A stretch of DNA of 64,000 nt from Labrys okinawensis (GCF_002982075.1 NZ_PUEJ01000003.1:1-64000), one strand, 5' to 3'. Counted from the stretch's first letter, positions 9,967 to 19,648 are shown. The notes: generated from the letters alone by a model not told the origin. Translations and numbers: made by a program.

Positions 9967-11133
9967 ATGAACATGCCCCTTCGCTATACGCCCGCCGAAC
10001 TCACCGCCAAGCTGGTCTCCTTCGATACGGTCAGTTCGCGGTCCAATCTGGCGCTGATCGATTTCGTTGCCGATTACCTGGCCGGGCATGGCGTCGAGAG
10101 CGTTCGCCTGCCCAATGCCGCCGGTGACAAGGCCGCGCTTCTGGCCACCATCGGCCCGGCGGACAGGCCGGGCGTGGTGCTCAACGGCCATGTCGATGTC
10201 GTGCCGGTCGAGGGGCAGTCCTGGAGCGCGCCGGCCTTCGAAGCGCGGGTGGAGGGAGAGCGCCTTTACGGCCGCGGCACCTGCGACATGAAGGGCTTCG
10301 TTGCCACCGCACTTGCCCTGGTGCCTGATTTCCTGGCGATGAATCTGAAGGCGCCCCTTCACATCGCCATCTCCTATGACGAGGAGATCACCTGCCTCGG
10401 CAGCCTCGACATGATCCGCCGCTTCGGCAAGGACCTGCCGCTTCCACGCGCCTGCATCGTCGGCGAACCGACGCTGATGGAGGTGGTCGACGCCCAGAAA
10501 TCCCTTGCCTCCTATGTCACCCGCATTTCCGGCCGCCCGGCTCATTCGGCCATGCCGGCCCTGGGGGCCAACGCTCTGCATGCGGCTGCCCGCGTCATTG
10601 CCCATCTCGACGATATCGCCGATGAGCTCCAGGCGGCGGGCGATCCTTCGGGCCGCTTCGAACCGGGCTATTCCACGGTGCAGGCGGGGTTGATCCAGGC
10701 GGGGAAGGCGATCAACATCGTGCCGGACGAGGCGCGCATCGTATGGGAATGCCGCGGCCTGCCCTCCCTGCCGATTGCCTTCGTGCCGGATCGTATCCGC
10801 GCCTTCAGCCAGGAGATCGTGTTGCCGCGCCTCCGGCGCAATGCGCCCGAGGCCGAGATCGTCACGGAGCTCGATATCGCGGTGCCGGCCTTGTCGCCCG
10901 AGCCCGGCTCCTATGCCGAGACGCTGGCCCTGCGTCTTGCCGGGCGCAACCATACCCAGGCCGTTTCCTACGGCACCGAGGCCGGCCATTTCCAGCTCGC
11001 CGGCATTCCCACGGTGATCTGCGGCCCGGGCTCGATCAAGCAGGCGCATGGAGCCGACGAATGGATCGCCCTGTCCGAGCTCGAGGCTTGCGCCAGCTTT
11101 CTCAGGCGGCTTGGCCAGGCGCTGGAGGTCTGA
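9967..11133 (+). CDS. argE: Acetylornithine deacetylase (M20 family)
   Basis: A 388-residue M20/ArgE metallo-deacetylase, removing the acetyl group from N-acetylornithine. Metal and catalytic motifs are visible: LNGHVDVVPV (His ligand, catalytic Asp), GRGTCDMKGFVA (bridging Asp), SYDEEITCLGS (catalytic Glu and Glu ligand), and the C-terminal His in GAEADEW-type segment KQAHGADEWI. The dimerisation domain occupies about residues 175-290. The ATG at 9967 or the one at 9973, which has AGGA at a good distance, is preferred over 9907, which lies in a repeat. It is followed closely by a flavin reductase-like gene. Confidence 0.92.
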   Translation: MNMPLRYTPAELTAKLVSFDTVSSRSNLALIDFVADYLAGHGVESVRLPNAAGDKAALLATIGPADRPGVVLNGHVDVVPVEGQSWSAPAFEARVEGERLYGRGTCDMKGFVATALALVPDFLAMNLKAPLHIAISYDEEITCLGSLDMIRRFGKDLPLPRACIVGEPTLMEVVDAQKSLASYVTRISGRPAHSAMPALGANALHAAARVIAHLDDIADELQAAGDPSGRFEPGYSTVQAGLIQAGKAINIVPDEARIVWECRGLPSLPIAFVPDRIRAFSQEIVLPRLRRNAPEAEIVTELDIAVPALSPEPGSYAETLALRLAGRNHTQAVSYGTEAGHFQLAGIPTVICGPGSIKQAHGADEWIALSELEACASFLRRLGQALEV

Positions 11134-11137
11134 CGGA

Positions 11138-11737
11138 ATGTTCTACGAACCGCGCAAGGGTGACCACGGCCTGCCCCACGATCCGTTCAAGGCCCTGGTG
11201 ACGCCGCGCCCGATCGGCTGGATCACCACACAGTCGGCGGCCGGGGCCATCAATCTGGCGCCCTTCTCCTTCTTCAACGCCTTCCAGTCGCGGCCGCATC
11301 TCGTCGGCTTCGCCGCCGATGGCCGTAAGGACAGCGTCGTCTTCGCCGAGGAGACGCGTGAATTCGTCTGCAACCTCGTCACCGAGGATTTGATCGACGC
11401 GATGAACGCCACCTCCGCGAGGCTGCCGCGCGGACAGAACGAAATGGAGCATGCCAGGCTCGAAGCCGCATCCTCGCGCCTGGTGAAGCCGCCGCGCGTG
11501 GCCCGGGCCGCTGCCGCGCTGGAATGCCGCTGGACCCAGACGATCCATCTCGTCGATTCGGAGGGAGCGCCGAGCGACGCCTGGCTCGTCTGCGGCGAAG
11601 TGGTCGGCATCCATGTCGACGACCGCTTCATCCGCGACGGGCGTGTCGATACCGCCGCGATGCGCGTGGTCTCGCGTCTGGGCTATCGTGACTATTCCGT
11701 AGTGGAAAGCACGTTCGAACTGGAGCGTCCGGGTTAA
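11138..11737 (+). CDS. Flavin reductase family protein (FMN-binding split barrel)
   Basis: A 199-residue protein of the flavoredoxin/flavin-reductase-like group. The start MFYEPRKGDHGLPHDPFKAL, then the typical VTPRPIGWITTQSAAGAINL flavin-binding segment, the NLAPFSFFNAF segment and the ETREFVCNLVTEDL segment are all family hallmarks. It starts four bases after the argE stop and is probably co-transcribed with it. Related proteins bind FMN and reduce flavin or act on small aromatic substrates; the physiological partner is not evident here. Confidence 0.88.
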   Translation: MFYEPRKGDHGLPHDPFKALVTPRPIGWITTQSAAGAINLAPFSFFNAFQSRPHLVGFAADGRKDSVVFAEETREFVCNLVTEDLIDAMNATSARLPRGQNEMEHARLEAASSRLVKPPRVARAAAALECRWTQTIHLVDSEGAPSDAWLVCGEVVGIHVDDRFIRDGRVDTAAMRVVSRLGYRDYSVVESTFELERPG

Positions 11738-11761
11738 CGCGGCTTGCATCCCCAGTCGCGG

Positions 11762-11778
11762 GAGGTAATTGTTACCTC
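11762..11778. promoter_or_regulatory. Palindrome upstream of mscL
   Basis: GAGGTAA and TTACCTC form a perfect inverted repeat with a three-base centre, about 100 bases before the mscL start. It could be an operator or a short hairpin; nothing identifies the binding protein. Confidence 0.3.
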
Positions 11779-11879
11779 TCTACGGTGACGGATCTTGGGG
11801 CGGCGCTGGTATGTTAGGGGGCCGACGCAAGATGTCGGTTGCGTCGATGCCGACCCAGATACGTACAAGCGGAGGCTGC

Positions 11880-12302
11880 ATGCTCAAGGAATTCAAGGAA
11901 TTCGCCCTCAAGGGCAATGTCGTCGACCTCGCCATCGGTGTGATCATCGGTGCGGCGTTCACCAAGATCGTGACGGCGGTGGTCGAGGATTTGATCAATC
12001 CGATCATCGGGGCACTCACCCCCGGGGGCCTCGACTTTTCAAACATCTACCTCATGCTGCGAGGTACGGCACCTGAAGGCGCTTCCCTCGCGGATGCTCG
12101 CAAGCTCGGTACGCCTCTCGCCTATGGTGATTTTGTCAGCGTCGTCGTGAACTTCCTGATCGTCGCGTTCATCCTCTTTATGATCGTGAAGGTGATCAAT
12201 CGCTTGCGTCGCGAAGCGCCGGCCAAGGAAGAAGCTCCTGCGGCACCACCCGCCGACGTGCAATTGCTGACGGAAATCCGTGACCTCCTCGCCAAGAGGT
12301 GA
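11880..12302 (+). CDS. mscL: Large-conductance mechanosensitive channel MscL
   Basis: A 140-residue MscL, the inner-membrane emergency valve opened by membrane tension on hypo-osmotic shock. The N-terminal amphipathic helix (MLKEFKEFALKGNVVDLAI) and TM1 (VIIGAAFTKIVTAVVEDLINP) are near-invariant; TM2 is the segment GDFVSVVVNFLIVAFILFMI; the C-terminal helix ends LLTEIRDLLAKR. Length is normal. GGAGG is placed just before the ATG at 11880, fixing the start. Confidence 0.97.
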   Translation: MLKEFKEFALKGNVVDLAIGVIIGAAFTKIVTAVVEDLINPIIGALTPGGLDFSNIYLMLRGTAPEGASLADARKLGTPLAYGDFVSVVVNFLIVAFILFMIVKVINRLRREAPAKEEAPAAPPADVQLLTEIRDLLAKR

Positions 12303-12446
12303 GGCCATCCTGCGGCACCGTTTGTGACAGGTCGGGAAGGCTGCCGGCATTCATGCATACGGGCGATGGAAACCATTCCAAGTTTTGGTTTCTGCCGCCC
12401 GCGCTGATGTCATAAAGTCCGGCATTCCCATTGCAAGGATGATGCC

Positions 12447-13646
12447 GTGACTGCCGCCGTCGAGTCGATTCCAGCCGCCCCCTCCTTCCTCGATGGCCTC
12501 AGGCCGGAAGCGCTCGGCGCACCGGAAAGCGGTATCGTCGAGGTGATGAATTACGGGCGTACGCGCCAGGGCATGATCCCGCTCTGGGCCGGCGAAGGCG
12601 ACGTGCCGACGCCCGCTTTCATCACCGAAGCGGCAACGCGGTCGCTGGCCGCGGGCGAGACCTTCTATACCTGGCAGCGTGGCATTCCCGATCTGCGTGA
12701 GGCCCTGGCGCGTTACCACACCAATCTCTTCGGCAAACCCTTTGCGGCCGATCGCTTCTTTGTCACCCAGTCCGGCATGCATGCGATCCAGACCGCGGTT
12801 CGCCTGATCGCCGGCGTCGGCGACGAGGTGATCGTGCCGACACCGGCCTGGCCGAACTTCGCGGCCGCCATCGGCGTGGCCGGCGCCAAGCCGGTGATGG
12901 TGGCGCAGATCTTCACCGAGCAGGGCTGGAAACTCGATTTCCAGCGGCTCGCCGATGCCATCACGCCGCGCACCCGCGGCATCTTCATCAATTCGCCGTC
13001 CAACCCCACCGGCTGGGTCGCCACCGCGGAGGATATCGCCTTCGTGCTCGATCTTGCACGCCGGCACGGGCTGTGGATCTTCGCCGACGAGATCTACACG
13101 CGCTTCCACTATGCCGGCGGCCGCGCGCCCTCCTTCCGCGACATCCGCACGCCGGAGGACCGCATCATCTTCACCGATACCTTCTCCAAGAACTGGGCGA
13201 TGACGGGCTGGCGCATCGGCTGGATGGAAGCACCGCCCGAACTGGGGCAGACCATCGAAAACCTCCTCCAATATTCCACCTCGGGCGTGGCCACCTTCCT
13301 GCAGCGTGCCGGCATCGCGGCGCTCGAGCGGGGCGAGAGCTTCGTCGAGCACCAGATCGCCCGCGCGCGCCAGGGCCGCGACATCGTCATCAAGGGCCTG
13401 AGCGCCACCGGCAAAGTGCGCTTCGCCCCGGCGAGCGGCGCCTTCTACCTGTTCTTCTCCGTGGAAGGGAAACCGGACGTGCGCCGCCTGGGGCTCGAGA
13501 TCGTCGACCAGGCCAATGTCGGTCTGGCGCCCGGCACAGCCTTCGGCGCCGGCGGCGAGGGCTTCATGCGGCTGTGCTACCTGCGCAGCCCCGAGCAGCT
13601 CCAGGCCGCCACGCAGCGCCTGGTCGACTGGCTGGAGAAGATCTGA
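12447..13646 (+). CDS. Class I/II PLP-dependent aminotransferase
   Basis: A 399-residue fold-type I aminotransferase resembling aspartate/aromatic aminotransferases. Markers are FYTWQRGIPDLREAL, FFVTQSGMHAIQTA, INSPSNPTGWVA (Asn of the PLP site), IFADEIYTRFHY (Asp and Tyr) and the Schiff-base lysine in FTDTFSKNWAMTGWRIGW. The start is a GTG at 12447 with AAGGA seven bases before it. It lies alone between mscL and a convergent TPR gene. Amino-donor specificity cannot be read from sequence. Confidence 0.9.
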   Translation: MTAAVESIPAAPSFLDGLRPEALGAPESGIVEVMNYGRTRQGMIPLWAGEGDVPTPAFITEAATRSLAAGETFYTWQRGIPDLREALARYHTNLFGKPFAADRFFVTQSGMHAIQTAVRLIAGVGDEVIVPTPAWPNFAAAIGVAGAKPVMVAQIFTEQGWKLDFQRLADAITPRTRGIFINSPSNPTGWVATAEDIAFVLDLARRHGLWIFADEIYTRFHYAGGRAPSFRDIRTPEDRIIFTDTFSKNWAMTGWRIGWMEAPPELGQTIENLLQYSTSGVATFLQRAGIAALERGESFVEHQIARARQGRDIVIKGLSATGKVRFAPASGAFYLFFSVEGKPDVRRLGLEIVDQANVGLAPGTAFGAGGEGFMRLCYLRSPEQLQAATQRLVDWLEKI

Positions 13647-13804
13647 GCGACGTACGCGGCCCCAGCCTTGGCGGTCGCATCGCAGACCTTGCCGAGGTTA
13701 CGCGGGAAACGGCGCGGCTGGGACCGCGGATATCTTGTCCGCCTCTTGCTTTCCCATAAGTCCGGTGCTTCCGGGAGAGGACGAGAGGCCCGCCCTTCCC
13801 GGGT

Positions 13805-15031
13805 TTACGGCTTCGCCCCGAGCCGGGACAGGCCGCCCTTGGCCGGTTTGTTGGCGGGATCGAGTTCCAGCGCCTTGTTGAAATCGGCAATGGCGTCGTC
13901 GCGCTCGCCCCGGCTCTCACGGATGCGGGCGCGCGTGACGAAATAGTCGGCGACTTGGCTATCGGCTGCGATGGCGGCATCGGCATCGCGTAGCGCCTCG
14001 TCATAGCGATCGGCGGCGAGATAGGTCAGGGCCCGTTCATTGAGGGTATCGGGCTTGTCCTTGGTGAGCTCGAGTGCCTTGGCGAGGTCCGCCAGGGCAT
14101 TGTCATAGTCCCCGAGTTCGCGCCAGGCGATGCCACGGGAGACATAGGCCTGGTCGCTGCTGGGCTGTTCGCGGATGGTCTCGTCGTAATCGGCCATCGC
14201 CTCGTCATAGCGATGCAGGGCGGCGAAGAGTTGTCCGCGTTCCAGGCGGGCGGAAGGGAAATTGGTATCGAGCGCGAGCGCCTTGGTATAGTCGGCGATG
14301 GCAGCTTCGGTGTCGCCGAGCTGCCACTGCACGAAAGCACGGCTGAAATAGGCGGAATCGAACTCGCTGTCGAGGTCGAGCGCCTTCTGCAGGTCCTCCA
14401 GGGCGCGGGTATAGTCCTTCATCTCGATGAGGGAGCGGGCCCTGGCGTAAAAGGCGTTCTTGTAGGTCTTGTCGAGGCGGATGGCCTGCGTGTAGTCGTC
14501 GATGGCCGCCATATGCTCCTCGAGGGCGCGGTGGGCATCGCCACGGCCCTTATAGGCCTCTTCCTCACGTCCGTTGAGGGCGATAGCGGCATCGAAATCC
14601 TTGATCGCCTCCTCGTTGCGATCGAATTGGAGCAGCGCAAAGCCGCGATTGATCAGCGGGAGCGCGGAGCGCCGGTTGACGGCGATCACGGCGGCGTAGT
14701 CGGCCAGCGCGGCATCCATCTCGCCGAGGCGGGACTGGGCGTCGGCCCGCGCGGTCAGGCTGGCGGCATCGCGCGGCCGCACTTCCAGCGCCGCGCTGAA
14801 ATCCGCCACCGCCTTGGCGTCGTCGCCGTTTTCCGCGTAAGCCTGCCCGCGCCGGAAATACACCAGCGCGCGCGTCGACTTGGCCAGTTTCCGGTCGAGC
14901 AATTGCGTGCAGGCGGGAATGCGCTGCTCGGCCGCCCCTTTCGAGCAATCCCGGTCGGCGCTGTCGGCAAAGGCGGGCGTACTGGCCGCAACAGCGAGCA
15001 GAAGGAGAGCAGGGCGCAGAGAGGCGATCAT
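13805..15031 (-). CDS. Exported tetratricopeptide repeat protein
   Basis: A 408-residue protein with a Sec signal peptide (MIASLRPALLLLAVAASTPAFA) followed by an initial Cys-containing segment and about ten TPR units, each of 34 residues with patterns such as AxAYxxRGxAYxxxGxYDxAIADY. Such proteins are periplasmic or membrane-anchored scaffolds for protein assembly. It is convergent with the aminotransferase and divergent from the cold-shock gene. No enzymatic domain is present and no partner gene indicates its target. Confidence 0.88.
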   Translation of the reverse strand: MIASLRPALLLLAVAASTPAFADSADRDCSKGAAEQRIPACTQLLDRKLAKSTRALVYFRRGQAYAENGDDAKAVADFSAALEVRPRDAASLTARADAQSRLGEMDAALADYAAVIAVNRRSALPLINRGFALLQFDRNEEAIKDFDAAIALNGREEEAYKGRGDAHRALEEHMAAIDDYTQAIRLDKTYKNAFYARARSLIEMKDYTRALEDLQKALDLDSEFDSAYFSRAFVQWQLGDTEAAIADYTKALALDTNFPSARLERGQLFAALHRYDEAMADYDETIREQPSSDQAYVSRGIAWRELGDYDNALADLAKALELTKDKPDTLNERALTYLAADRYDEALRDADAAIAADSQVADYFVTRARIRESRGERDDAIADFNKALELDPANKPAKGGLSRLGAKP

Positions 15032-15339
15032 ACCGGATGGGGTTCCGTAGGCAGGTCAGGAGGGCAGGCGAAACAGGAAGGCTGTAGACCAAGCCGTGGC
15101 AGCTGGGAATGGCAGAACTGTGATCTTTCTCGTCTCTTGGGCCGGCTTCGGGCTCGCCCTTGTGAATTTCGACAAACCTGTGTTATCGATTTAGCGTCAT
15201 TTGGCCGGACGACTGGGCCGGTGCGTCCATGCTCGAGCAGGGCGCACGTTCAGGACACCTCCCCAAATTTCGCAAAACCCGGGCGGAGCACGGATTTCCG
15301 TGGGACGTCCATGCTTTGGAACGAAGTAAAGGACTATCT
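15032..15339. other. Divergent intergenic region TPR gene / cold-shock gene
   Basis: About 308 bases hold the promoter of the leftward TPR gene and the long 5' leader of the rightward cold-shock gene. I see no clear consensus promoter or riboswitch. A long leader is usual for cold-shock mRNAs. Confidence 0.5.
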
Positions 15340-15549
15340 ATGAGCACGGGAACCGTAAAATGGTTCAACACCCAGAAGGGTTACGGCTTCATTCAGCCTG
15401 ATGACGGTGGCCGCGACGTGTTCGTGCACATCACCGCCGTCGAGCGCGCCGGTCTGCCCGAACTGCGTGAAGGCCAGAAGATCGGTTACGAGATCCTGAC
15501 GGATCGCAAGACGGGCAAGGCTGCAGCCGGCAACCTCAAGGCTGTGTGA
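15340..15549 (+). CDS. Cold-shock protein, CspA family
   Basis: A 69-residue single cold-shock domain protein with the RNA-binding motifs [14 protein letters not shown] (RNP1) and DVFVHITAV (RNP2). It starts at the ATG at 15340 and ends close to the normal family length. Csp proteins bind single-stranded RNA and loosen its structure. A second copy with about 75 per cent similar sequence lies at 57264. It is followed by an intrinsic terminator at 15670. Confidence 0.96.
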   Translation: MSTGTVKWFNTQKGYGFIQPDDGGRDVFVHITAVERAGLPELREGQKIGYEILTDRKTGKAAAGNLKAV

Positions 15550-15669
15550 CCCGACAAGCATCTTCAGGCGGAGGGGTTACCGGTTCGCGTGAAGGCAATC
15601 GACGATAACAAGAATGGAGAGCCTCTCCGGGTCGCATGACCGGAAGTCCTCTCACCCAATCCCATTCAG

Positions 15670-15694
15670 AGGCGCGCCCCGGCGCGTCTTTTTT
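15670..15694 (+). terminator. Intrinsic terminator after the cold-shock gene
   Basis: GGCGCGC and GCGCGTC pair with one G-T wobble across a four-base loop, followed by TTTTTT. It lies 120 bases after the cold-shock stop codon. The remaining 200 bases before the ABC transporter gene hold no gene that I can support. Confidence 0.8.
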
Positions 15695-15901
15695 ATTGGC
15701 CGCAGCAGCGCGTGCCGAGGACAGCGCTTCACGAAGTGCTGAACCACCTTACCATTTGATCATTTGTGATGGCCGGCAAAGGATGCTCAATATCCGTTCG
15801 CTCGGGGGCGGACGACAGGGTTGTATTAACCTTAATTCCGCATGGTCGAAGGCAATGGATTCCTCGCCTGGCCGATGGCGTATTTCTGAAAGGCCGTCTT
15901 C

Positions 15902-18025
15902 ATGATCAGACTTCTTGCGGGCCTCTCCGGTCTCGCTACCCTCGCTTTTGCGACCGGCAGCGTATTGGGAGGGGTGCCCTTCTACCTGCCTATCCTATCG
16001 TTGGTCGTCACAGGGGTATTATTGATCGCGGACGGCGTGCCTGTATCGACCAGCCGCGTACCATTGGTGGTGCGCTTTTTGATCGGGCTGTTCGCTTTTT
16101 CTTTCATCGTGCTTGCCGGCCTCGTCTGGGCCGATGAAGCCGGCTTGGTACCGGAGGCCCTGCAGTCGTTTCTGCCGCGGGCTTCGTCGCCCATTATCGC
16201 AGCAATCCTGGTGATCGTGCATCTGGTGATCTGCTACGTCCCGGTGGTCCGTCGGATCATCGACATGGCCAACCCATTTTTCGAGGCCAGGACTCCGACA
16301 CGCCTGAGCATGGGCTATCTCGGTTCCTGGCCGATGAGCCTGCGTACCCTGGGTCTCGGCCTGTTCGCGATCATCATCGTTCTCAATGTCGTCCAAGTCT
16401 ATCTGTTGGTACGGTTCAACTACTGGCAAAATTTGTTCTTTACCGCGCTCCAGCAGAAGGACGGGCCCGTATTCTGGACCCAGTTGGCCGTTTTCTCCAT
16501 GCTTGCGACGGTGTGGGTTATTCGCGGCATGCTGGAGATGTATTTTACAGGCGTATTAAAGCTCTATTGGCGCCAGTGGCTTTCAGAACGGTATGTCGCA
16601 CAATGGCTTTCGGATAAGGTTTCCTATCGATTGGCACTCGACAGGAAATCCACCGACAACCCCGATCAGCGTATTTCCGAAGACGTCAGGGATTTCATCG
16701 ATCAGGTATTCGATTTCTATGTAAATATATTTATGACATCTCTTAGTCTGTACGCTTTCGTGCAGATACTTTGGCAAATATCGGCAAACTTCCCCTATAG
16801 TATTGGGAACTTTGATCTGAGTTCCGTACCCGGCTATCTTGTCTGGGTGGTGTTGATCTATGCAATTGGCGTTACCTATCTCACGCATTTGGTCGGTCGC
16901 CCACTTATCGCTCTGCAGTTCCGGTTCCAAAAAGTCGAAGCCGATTTTCGCTACAACCTCGTGCGCGTGCGCGAGAACAGCGAGCAGATTGCATTGCTCC
17001 ACGGCGAGGAGGTTGAACAGAGGGGCCTCAAGGAACGGTTCGGCGCCATATTTGGGACCGGCCTCAGCGTCCTCTACCGTCGGATCAAACTGACTTGCGT
17101 GACCCTGGCCTATGCCCAGGCCAATGTCGTGCTGCCATATCTTCTGCTGGCACCGGCTTATTTTGCCACCCAAAACATGACATTCGGTGTTCTATCGCAG
17201 ACCTCCGATGCTTTTGGTAATGTTCAGAGCGGGGTCTCGTTCTTCATTACCTCCTACGCCTCGCTCGCTGTCTTCAAAGCCGTCGTCGACCGCCTCACGA
17301 CTTTCGATCATGCTATTGAGCAGGCTGACGCGGCACGCAATCAGGGGGTCAAAATCGAGCGTTCCGTTGATGCCAACGCCTTGTCAGGCAGCGCGGTCGA
17401 CATTTTGCTTCCGTCCGGCGAAACGCTGCTAGAGAAGGTCGGATTCGATATTCGTAAGGACGAGCGTACTCTGGTGACAGGTGCGTCGGGATCCGGCAAG
17501 ACCACTCTGTTCCGAGTGCTCGCCGGCATTTGGCCCTACGGCAAGGGCAAGATCTCGGAGCCTGACGAGGGTGCCATTATGTTGCTCCCGCAGCGTCCCT
17601 ACTTTCCATTGGGTACACTGGCCAGGGTGATGGCCTATCCGCTGAATGCGGACTCCTTCAGCAAACAGGAACTTGCGGAGGTGTTGAAAAAAGTAGGGCT
17701 CTCGCATCTCGCCGACATGCTGGATGTGGAGCAGAATTGGGCGGGCATGTTGTCCGGCGGCGAACAGCAACGCGTGGCAATCGCGCGGGCAATCCTGCGT
17801 AAGCCCACCTGGCTTCTCCTGGACGAGGCAACCTCGGCGATGGACGAGAAAAGCGAAGCAAGCGTTTACAACCTTATCAGAGAGGCGCTGCCTGAAACCA
17901 CGATCGTTTCCATTGGTCATCGCTCGTCCCTGGCGGCACACCACGATCGGCGGTTGGATGTCGTCAGGGAAAATGGTCAATCGCGCATCGAGGAGCAGCC
18001 ACTGGCGGCATTCGGAACAACTTGA
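15902..18025 (+). CDS. ABC transporter with fused permease and ATPase, SbmA/BacA-like
   Basis: A 707-residue fused half-transporter. The N-terminus (about 1-110) has extra membrane helices; about 120-480 is an SbmA/BacA-type transmembrane domain with the conserved segment RFNYWQNLFFTALQQKD; about 500-700 is the ATPase with Walker A GASGSGKTT, signature LSGGEQQRVAIARA and Walker B WLLLDEATSAMDE. Proteins of this class (YddA, Rv1819c) import peptides, bleomycin or cobalamin, and BacA itself is needed for symbiosis and chronic infection in Hyphomicrobiales. The gene stands alone. A terminator follows at 18050. Confidence 0.92.
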   Translation: MIRLLAGLSGLATLAFATGSVLGGVPFYLPILSLVVTGVLLIADGVPVSTSRVPLVVRFLIGLFAFSFIVLAGLVWADEAGLVPEALQSFLPRASSPIIAAILVIVHLVICYVPVVRRIIDMANPFFEARTPTRLSMGYLGSWPMSLRTLGLGLFAIIIVLNVVQVYLLVRFNYWQNLFFTALQQKDGPVFWTQLAVFSMLATVWVIRGMLEMYFTGVLKLYWRQWLSERYVAQWLSDKVSYRLALDRKSTDNPDQRISEDVRDFIDQVFDFYVNIFMTSLSLYAFVQILWQISANFPYSIGNFDLSSVPGYLVWVVLIYAIGVTYLTHLVGRPLIALQFRFQKVEADFRYNLVRVRENSEQIALLHGEEVEQRGLKERFGAIFGTGLSVLYRRIKLTCVTLAYAQANVVLPYLLLAPAYFATQNMTFGVLSQTSDAFGNVQSGVSFFITSYASLAVFKAVVDRLTTFDHAIEQADAARNQGVKIERSVDANALSGSAVDILLPSGETLLEKVGFDIRKDERTLVTGASGSGKTTLFRVLAGIWPYGKGKISEPDEGAIMLLPQRPYFPLGTLARVMAYPLNADSFSKQELAEVLKKVGLSHLADMLDVEQNWAGMLSGGEQQRVAIARAILRKPTWLLLDEATSAMDEKSEASVYNLIREALPETTIVSIGHRSSLAAHHDRRLDVVRENGQSRIEEQPLAAFGTT

Positions 18026-18049
18026 CCCGCGAAAACGGCGACGATGCAG

Positions 18050-18077
18050 AAAAGGCCGGTCTTTCGACCGGCCTTTT
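18050..18077. terminator. Bidirectional terminator between ABC transporter and META gene
   Basis: AAAAGGCCGGTC and GACCGGCCTTTT form a perfect 12-base-pair stem with a TTTC loop. A-tract before and T-tract after allow it to end both the rightward transporter and the leftward META lipoprotein transcript. Confidence 0.9.
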
Positions 18078-18100
18078 CAATTCCGTTCCGAAGCTTGTGG

Positions 18101-18565
18101 TTACGCCGCCGGCTGGAACTTCATCTCGCCATAGGGGCCGCGCAGGGTCAGCGTGTAGCCGTCATAGGACCAGTCGGTGGAGGTGCGCATCACGAACAAG
18201 AAGACCTGCTCATTGTGCATCAGGCGGTCGGCGCATTTGCGCTTGCTGATGGCCACCGGCCCGATGGCCATGCGTTGGTCGGCGCGTGGAATGATGGTGG
18301 CGGACCAGTTGTTGCAGGCCGAGAAGCCGGTGCCGCGATAGCTGTCTGAGACCAGGATCGTGGGCCGGTCGTCCTTGAACTGCTGATCCTTGTAGGAAAT
18401 CGCCGCAAAGGTACGGTTCATCGGGAAGGGACGGGAGGCCTTGCTGTCCATGGGCTTGGGCAGAGTCGGCGGCACGTTGTTCGGCGGCACCGAGCCGAAC
18501 ATCGAACAACTCGTCAGGGTCACGGCCGACAGGGCGGCAAGGGCAAGGGAACGCAGAACGCGCAT
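18101..18565 (-). CDS. META domain lipoprotein
   Basis: A 154-residue probable lipoprotein. MRVLRSLALAALSAVTLTSC gives a signal peptide ending in a lipobox (LTSC). The mature part has the META/HslJ-like pattern: GTGFSACNNWSATI, RMAIGPVAISKRKC and WSYDGYTLTLRGPYGEMKF. META domain proteins sit in the cell envelope; HslJ is linked with heat-shock and novobiocin resistance. I chose the start at 18565 because it begins the signal peptide. Function here is unknown. Confidence 0.85.
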   Translation of the reverse strand: MRVLRSLALAALSAVTLTSCSMFGSVPPNNVPPTLPKPMDSKASRPFPMNRTFAAISYKDQQFKDDRPTILVSDSYRGTGFSACNNWSATIIPRADQRMAIGPVAISKRKCADRLMHNEQVFLFVMRTSTDWSYDGYTLTLRGPYGEMKFQPAA

Positions 18566-18718
18566 CAAATCCTCCGGTTCATTGCCGCGCACGATAGAGG
18601 CGGAGCTGAAAAATCGCAACGCGGCTTATACAGGATACACGGCCCGGAGAGAAAGATGTTCGCCGCCTTCAGCCTGTTCCGGCGGATACAGTCCGAAGGC
18701 GGCGCGGCAGCAGCGGTC

Positions 18719-19156
18719 TCAGCCCAGTCTCTCGGTGATCCTGTCGATCAGGCCGTCACGCAAGGCGCGATAGGCGTCGAGCTTCTGCTCGCGGTTGCCG
18801 CTGACGATGCTTGGGTCCGGCGTCGGCCAATATTCGACGTCGGCGGCCAGGGTGCGCGTGAGGTCGAGCGCCTTGTGGTGGGCTTGCGGAGCGAGGGTGA
18901 TGATCAGGTCGAAGTTCAGCCCTTCCAGTTCTTCCAGATCCTCGAAGCTCTGAGGGCGGTGCTTGCCGAGGGAGATGCCGATCTCGTCCAGCGCGGCGGC
19001 GACGAAGGGATCGGGCTCCCCCGGGCGCACGCCCGCCGAACCGAAAAAGATGGACCGTCCGAAATAATAGCGCGCGATCGCCTCCGCCATGGGCGAGCGG
19101 ACGACATTGTGCGCGCAGGCGAACAGGACCGACTGTGGACGGCGGCCCTCCTTCAC
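18719..19156 (-). CDS. Low-molecular-weight protein phosphatase / arsenate reductase-like protein
   Basis: A 145-residue LMW phosphatase fold protein. The P-loop CAHNVVRS (CX5R-S) lies near residue 14, and the late Asp-Pro acid segment is YWPTPDPS. In most Hyphomicrobiales this gene follows UPF0262 and hisD, as here, and is followed by infA, which is absent here. It may act as tyrosine phosphatase or arsenate reductase; the P-loop residues do not settle which. It is four bases downstream of the UPF0262 stop. Confidence 0.88.
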   Translation of the reverse strand: MKEGRRPQSVLFACAHNVVRSPMAEAIARYYFGRSIFFGSAGVRPGEPDPFVAAALDEIGISLGKHRPQSFEDLEELEGLNFDLIITLAPQAHHKALDLTRTLAADVEYWPTPDPSIVSGNREQKLDAYRALRDGLIDRITERLG

Positions 19157-19159
19157 GCC

Positions 19160-19648
19160 TCAGCCTTTCCAGTAGAGTGCGGAAACAAGGGTGAAGAGCC
19201 GCCTGGCGGTGGAAAGGTCGAGAGCGATCTTGCCGGCCAGCCTTTCGCGCAGGATTTCAGAGCCCTCATTGTGCAGGCCGCGCCTGGCCATGTCGATCGT
19301 CTCGATCTGGGAGGGCGTGGCGCTGCGAATGGCCGCGTAATAGCTGTCACAGATGGTGAAATAGTCGCGTACCACGCGCCTGAGCGGCGTGAGCGAGAGG
19401 ATATGCACCACCACCGGCTGGCTGTCGGCGTCGCGAATGTCCAAGACGAGGCGGCCATCCTGCAGGGAGATATGCAGTCCGTAAGGGCCGGAATCATAGC
19501 CGACCGGCGAGAACACATTCTCCTCGATGAGGTCATAGGCGGCGACCCGCCGCTCATGTTCTTGATCCTGGCTGCCGCGCCCGATGCTGCGCTCATCGAG
19601 ATGAACGGCGATCAACCGGCAGGTGGGGCTGAATTCCTCATTGTCCAT
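19160..19648 (-). CDS. UPF0262 family protein
   Basis: A 162-residue protein of the alphaproteobacterial UPF0262 family. Recognisable parts are [65 protein letters not shown] and [16 protein letters not shown]. Its function is unknown, but it is always close to hisD. Three bases separate it from the phosphatase gene, so the two are surely co-translated. A 13-base motif TAGAGCAAAGCGC lies 32 bases before its start. Confidence 0.93.
   Translation of the reverse strand: MDNEEFSPTCRLIAVHLDERSIGRGSQDQEHERRVAAYDLIEENVFSPVGYDSGPYGLHISLQDGRLVLDIRDADSQPVVVHILSLTPLRRVVRDYFTICDSYYAAIRSATPSQIETIDMARRGLHNEGSEILRERLAGKIALDLSTARRLFTLVSALYWKG

Noticed and set aside
14213..15343. Plus-strand frame over the TPR gene and cold-shock leader
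   Set aside because: Antisense to a clear signal peptide plus TPR protein.
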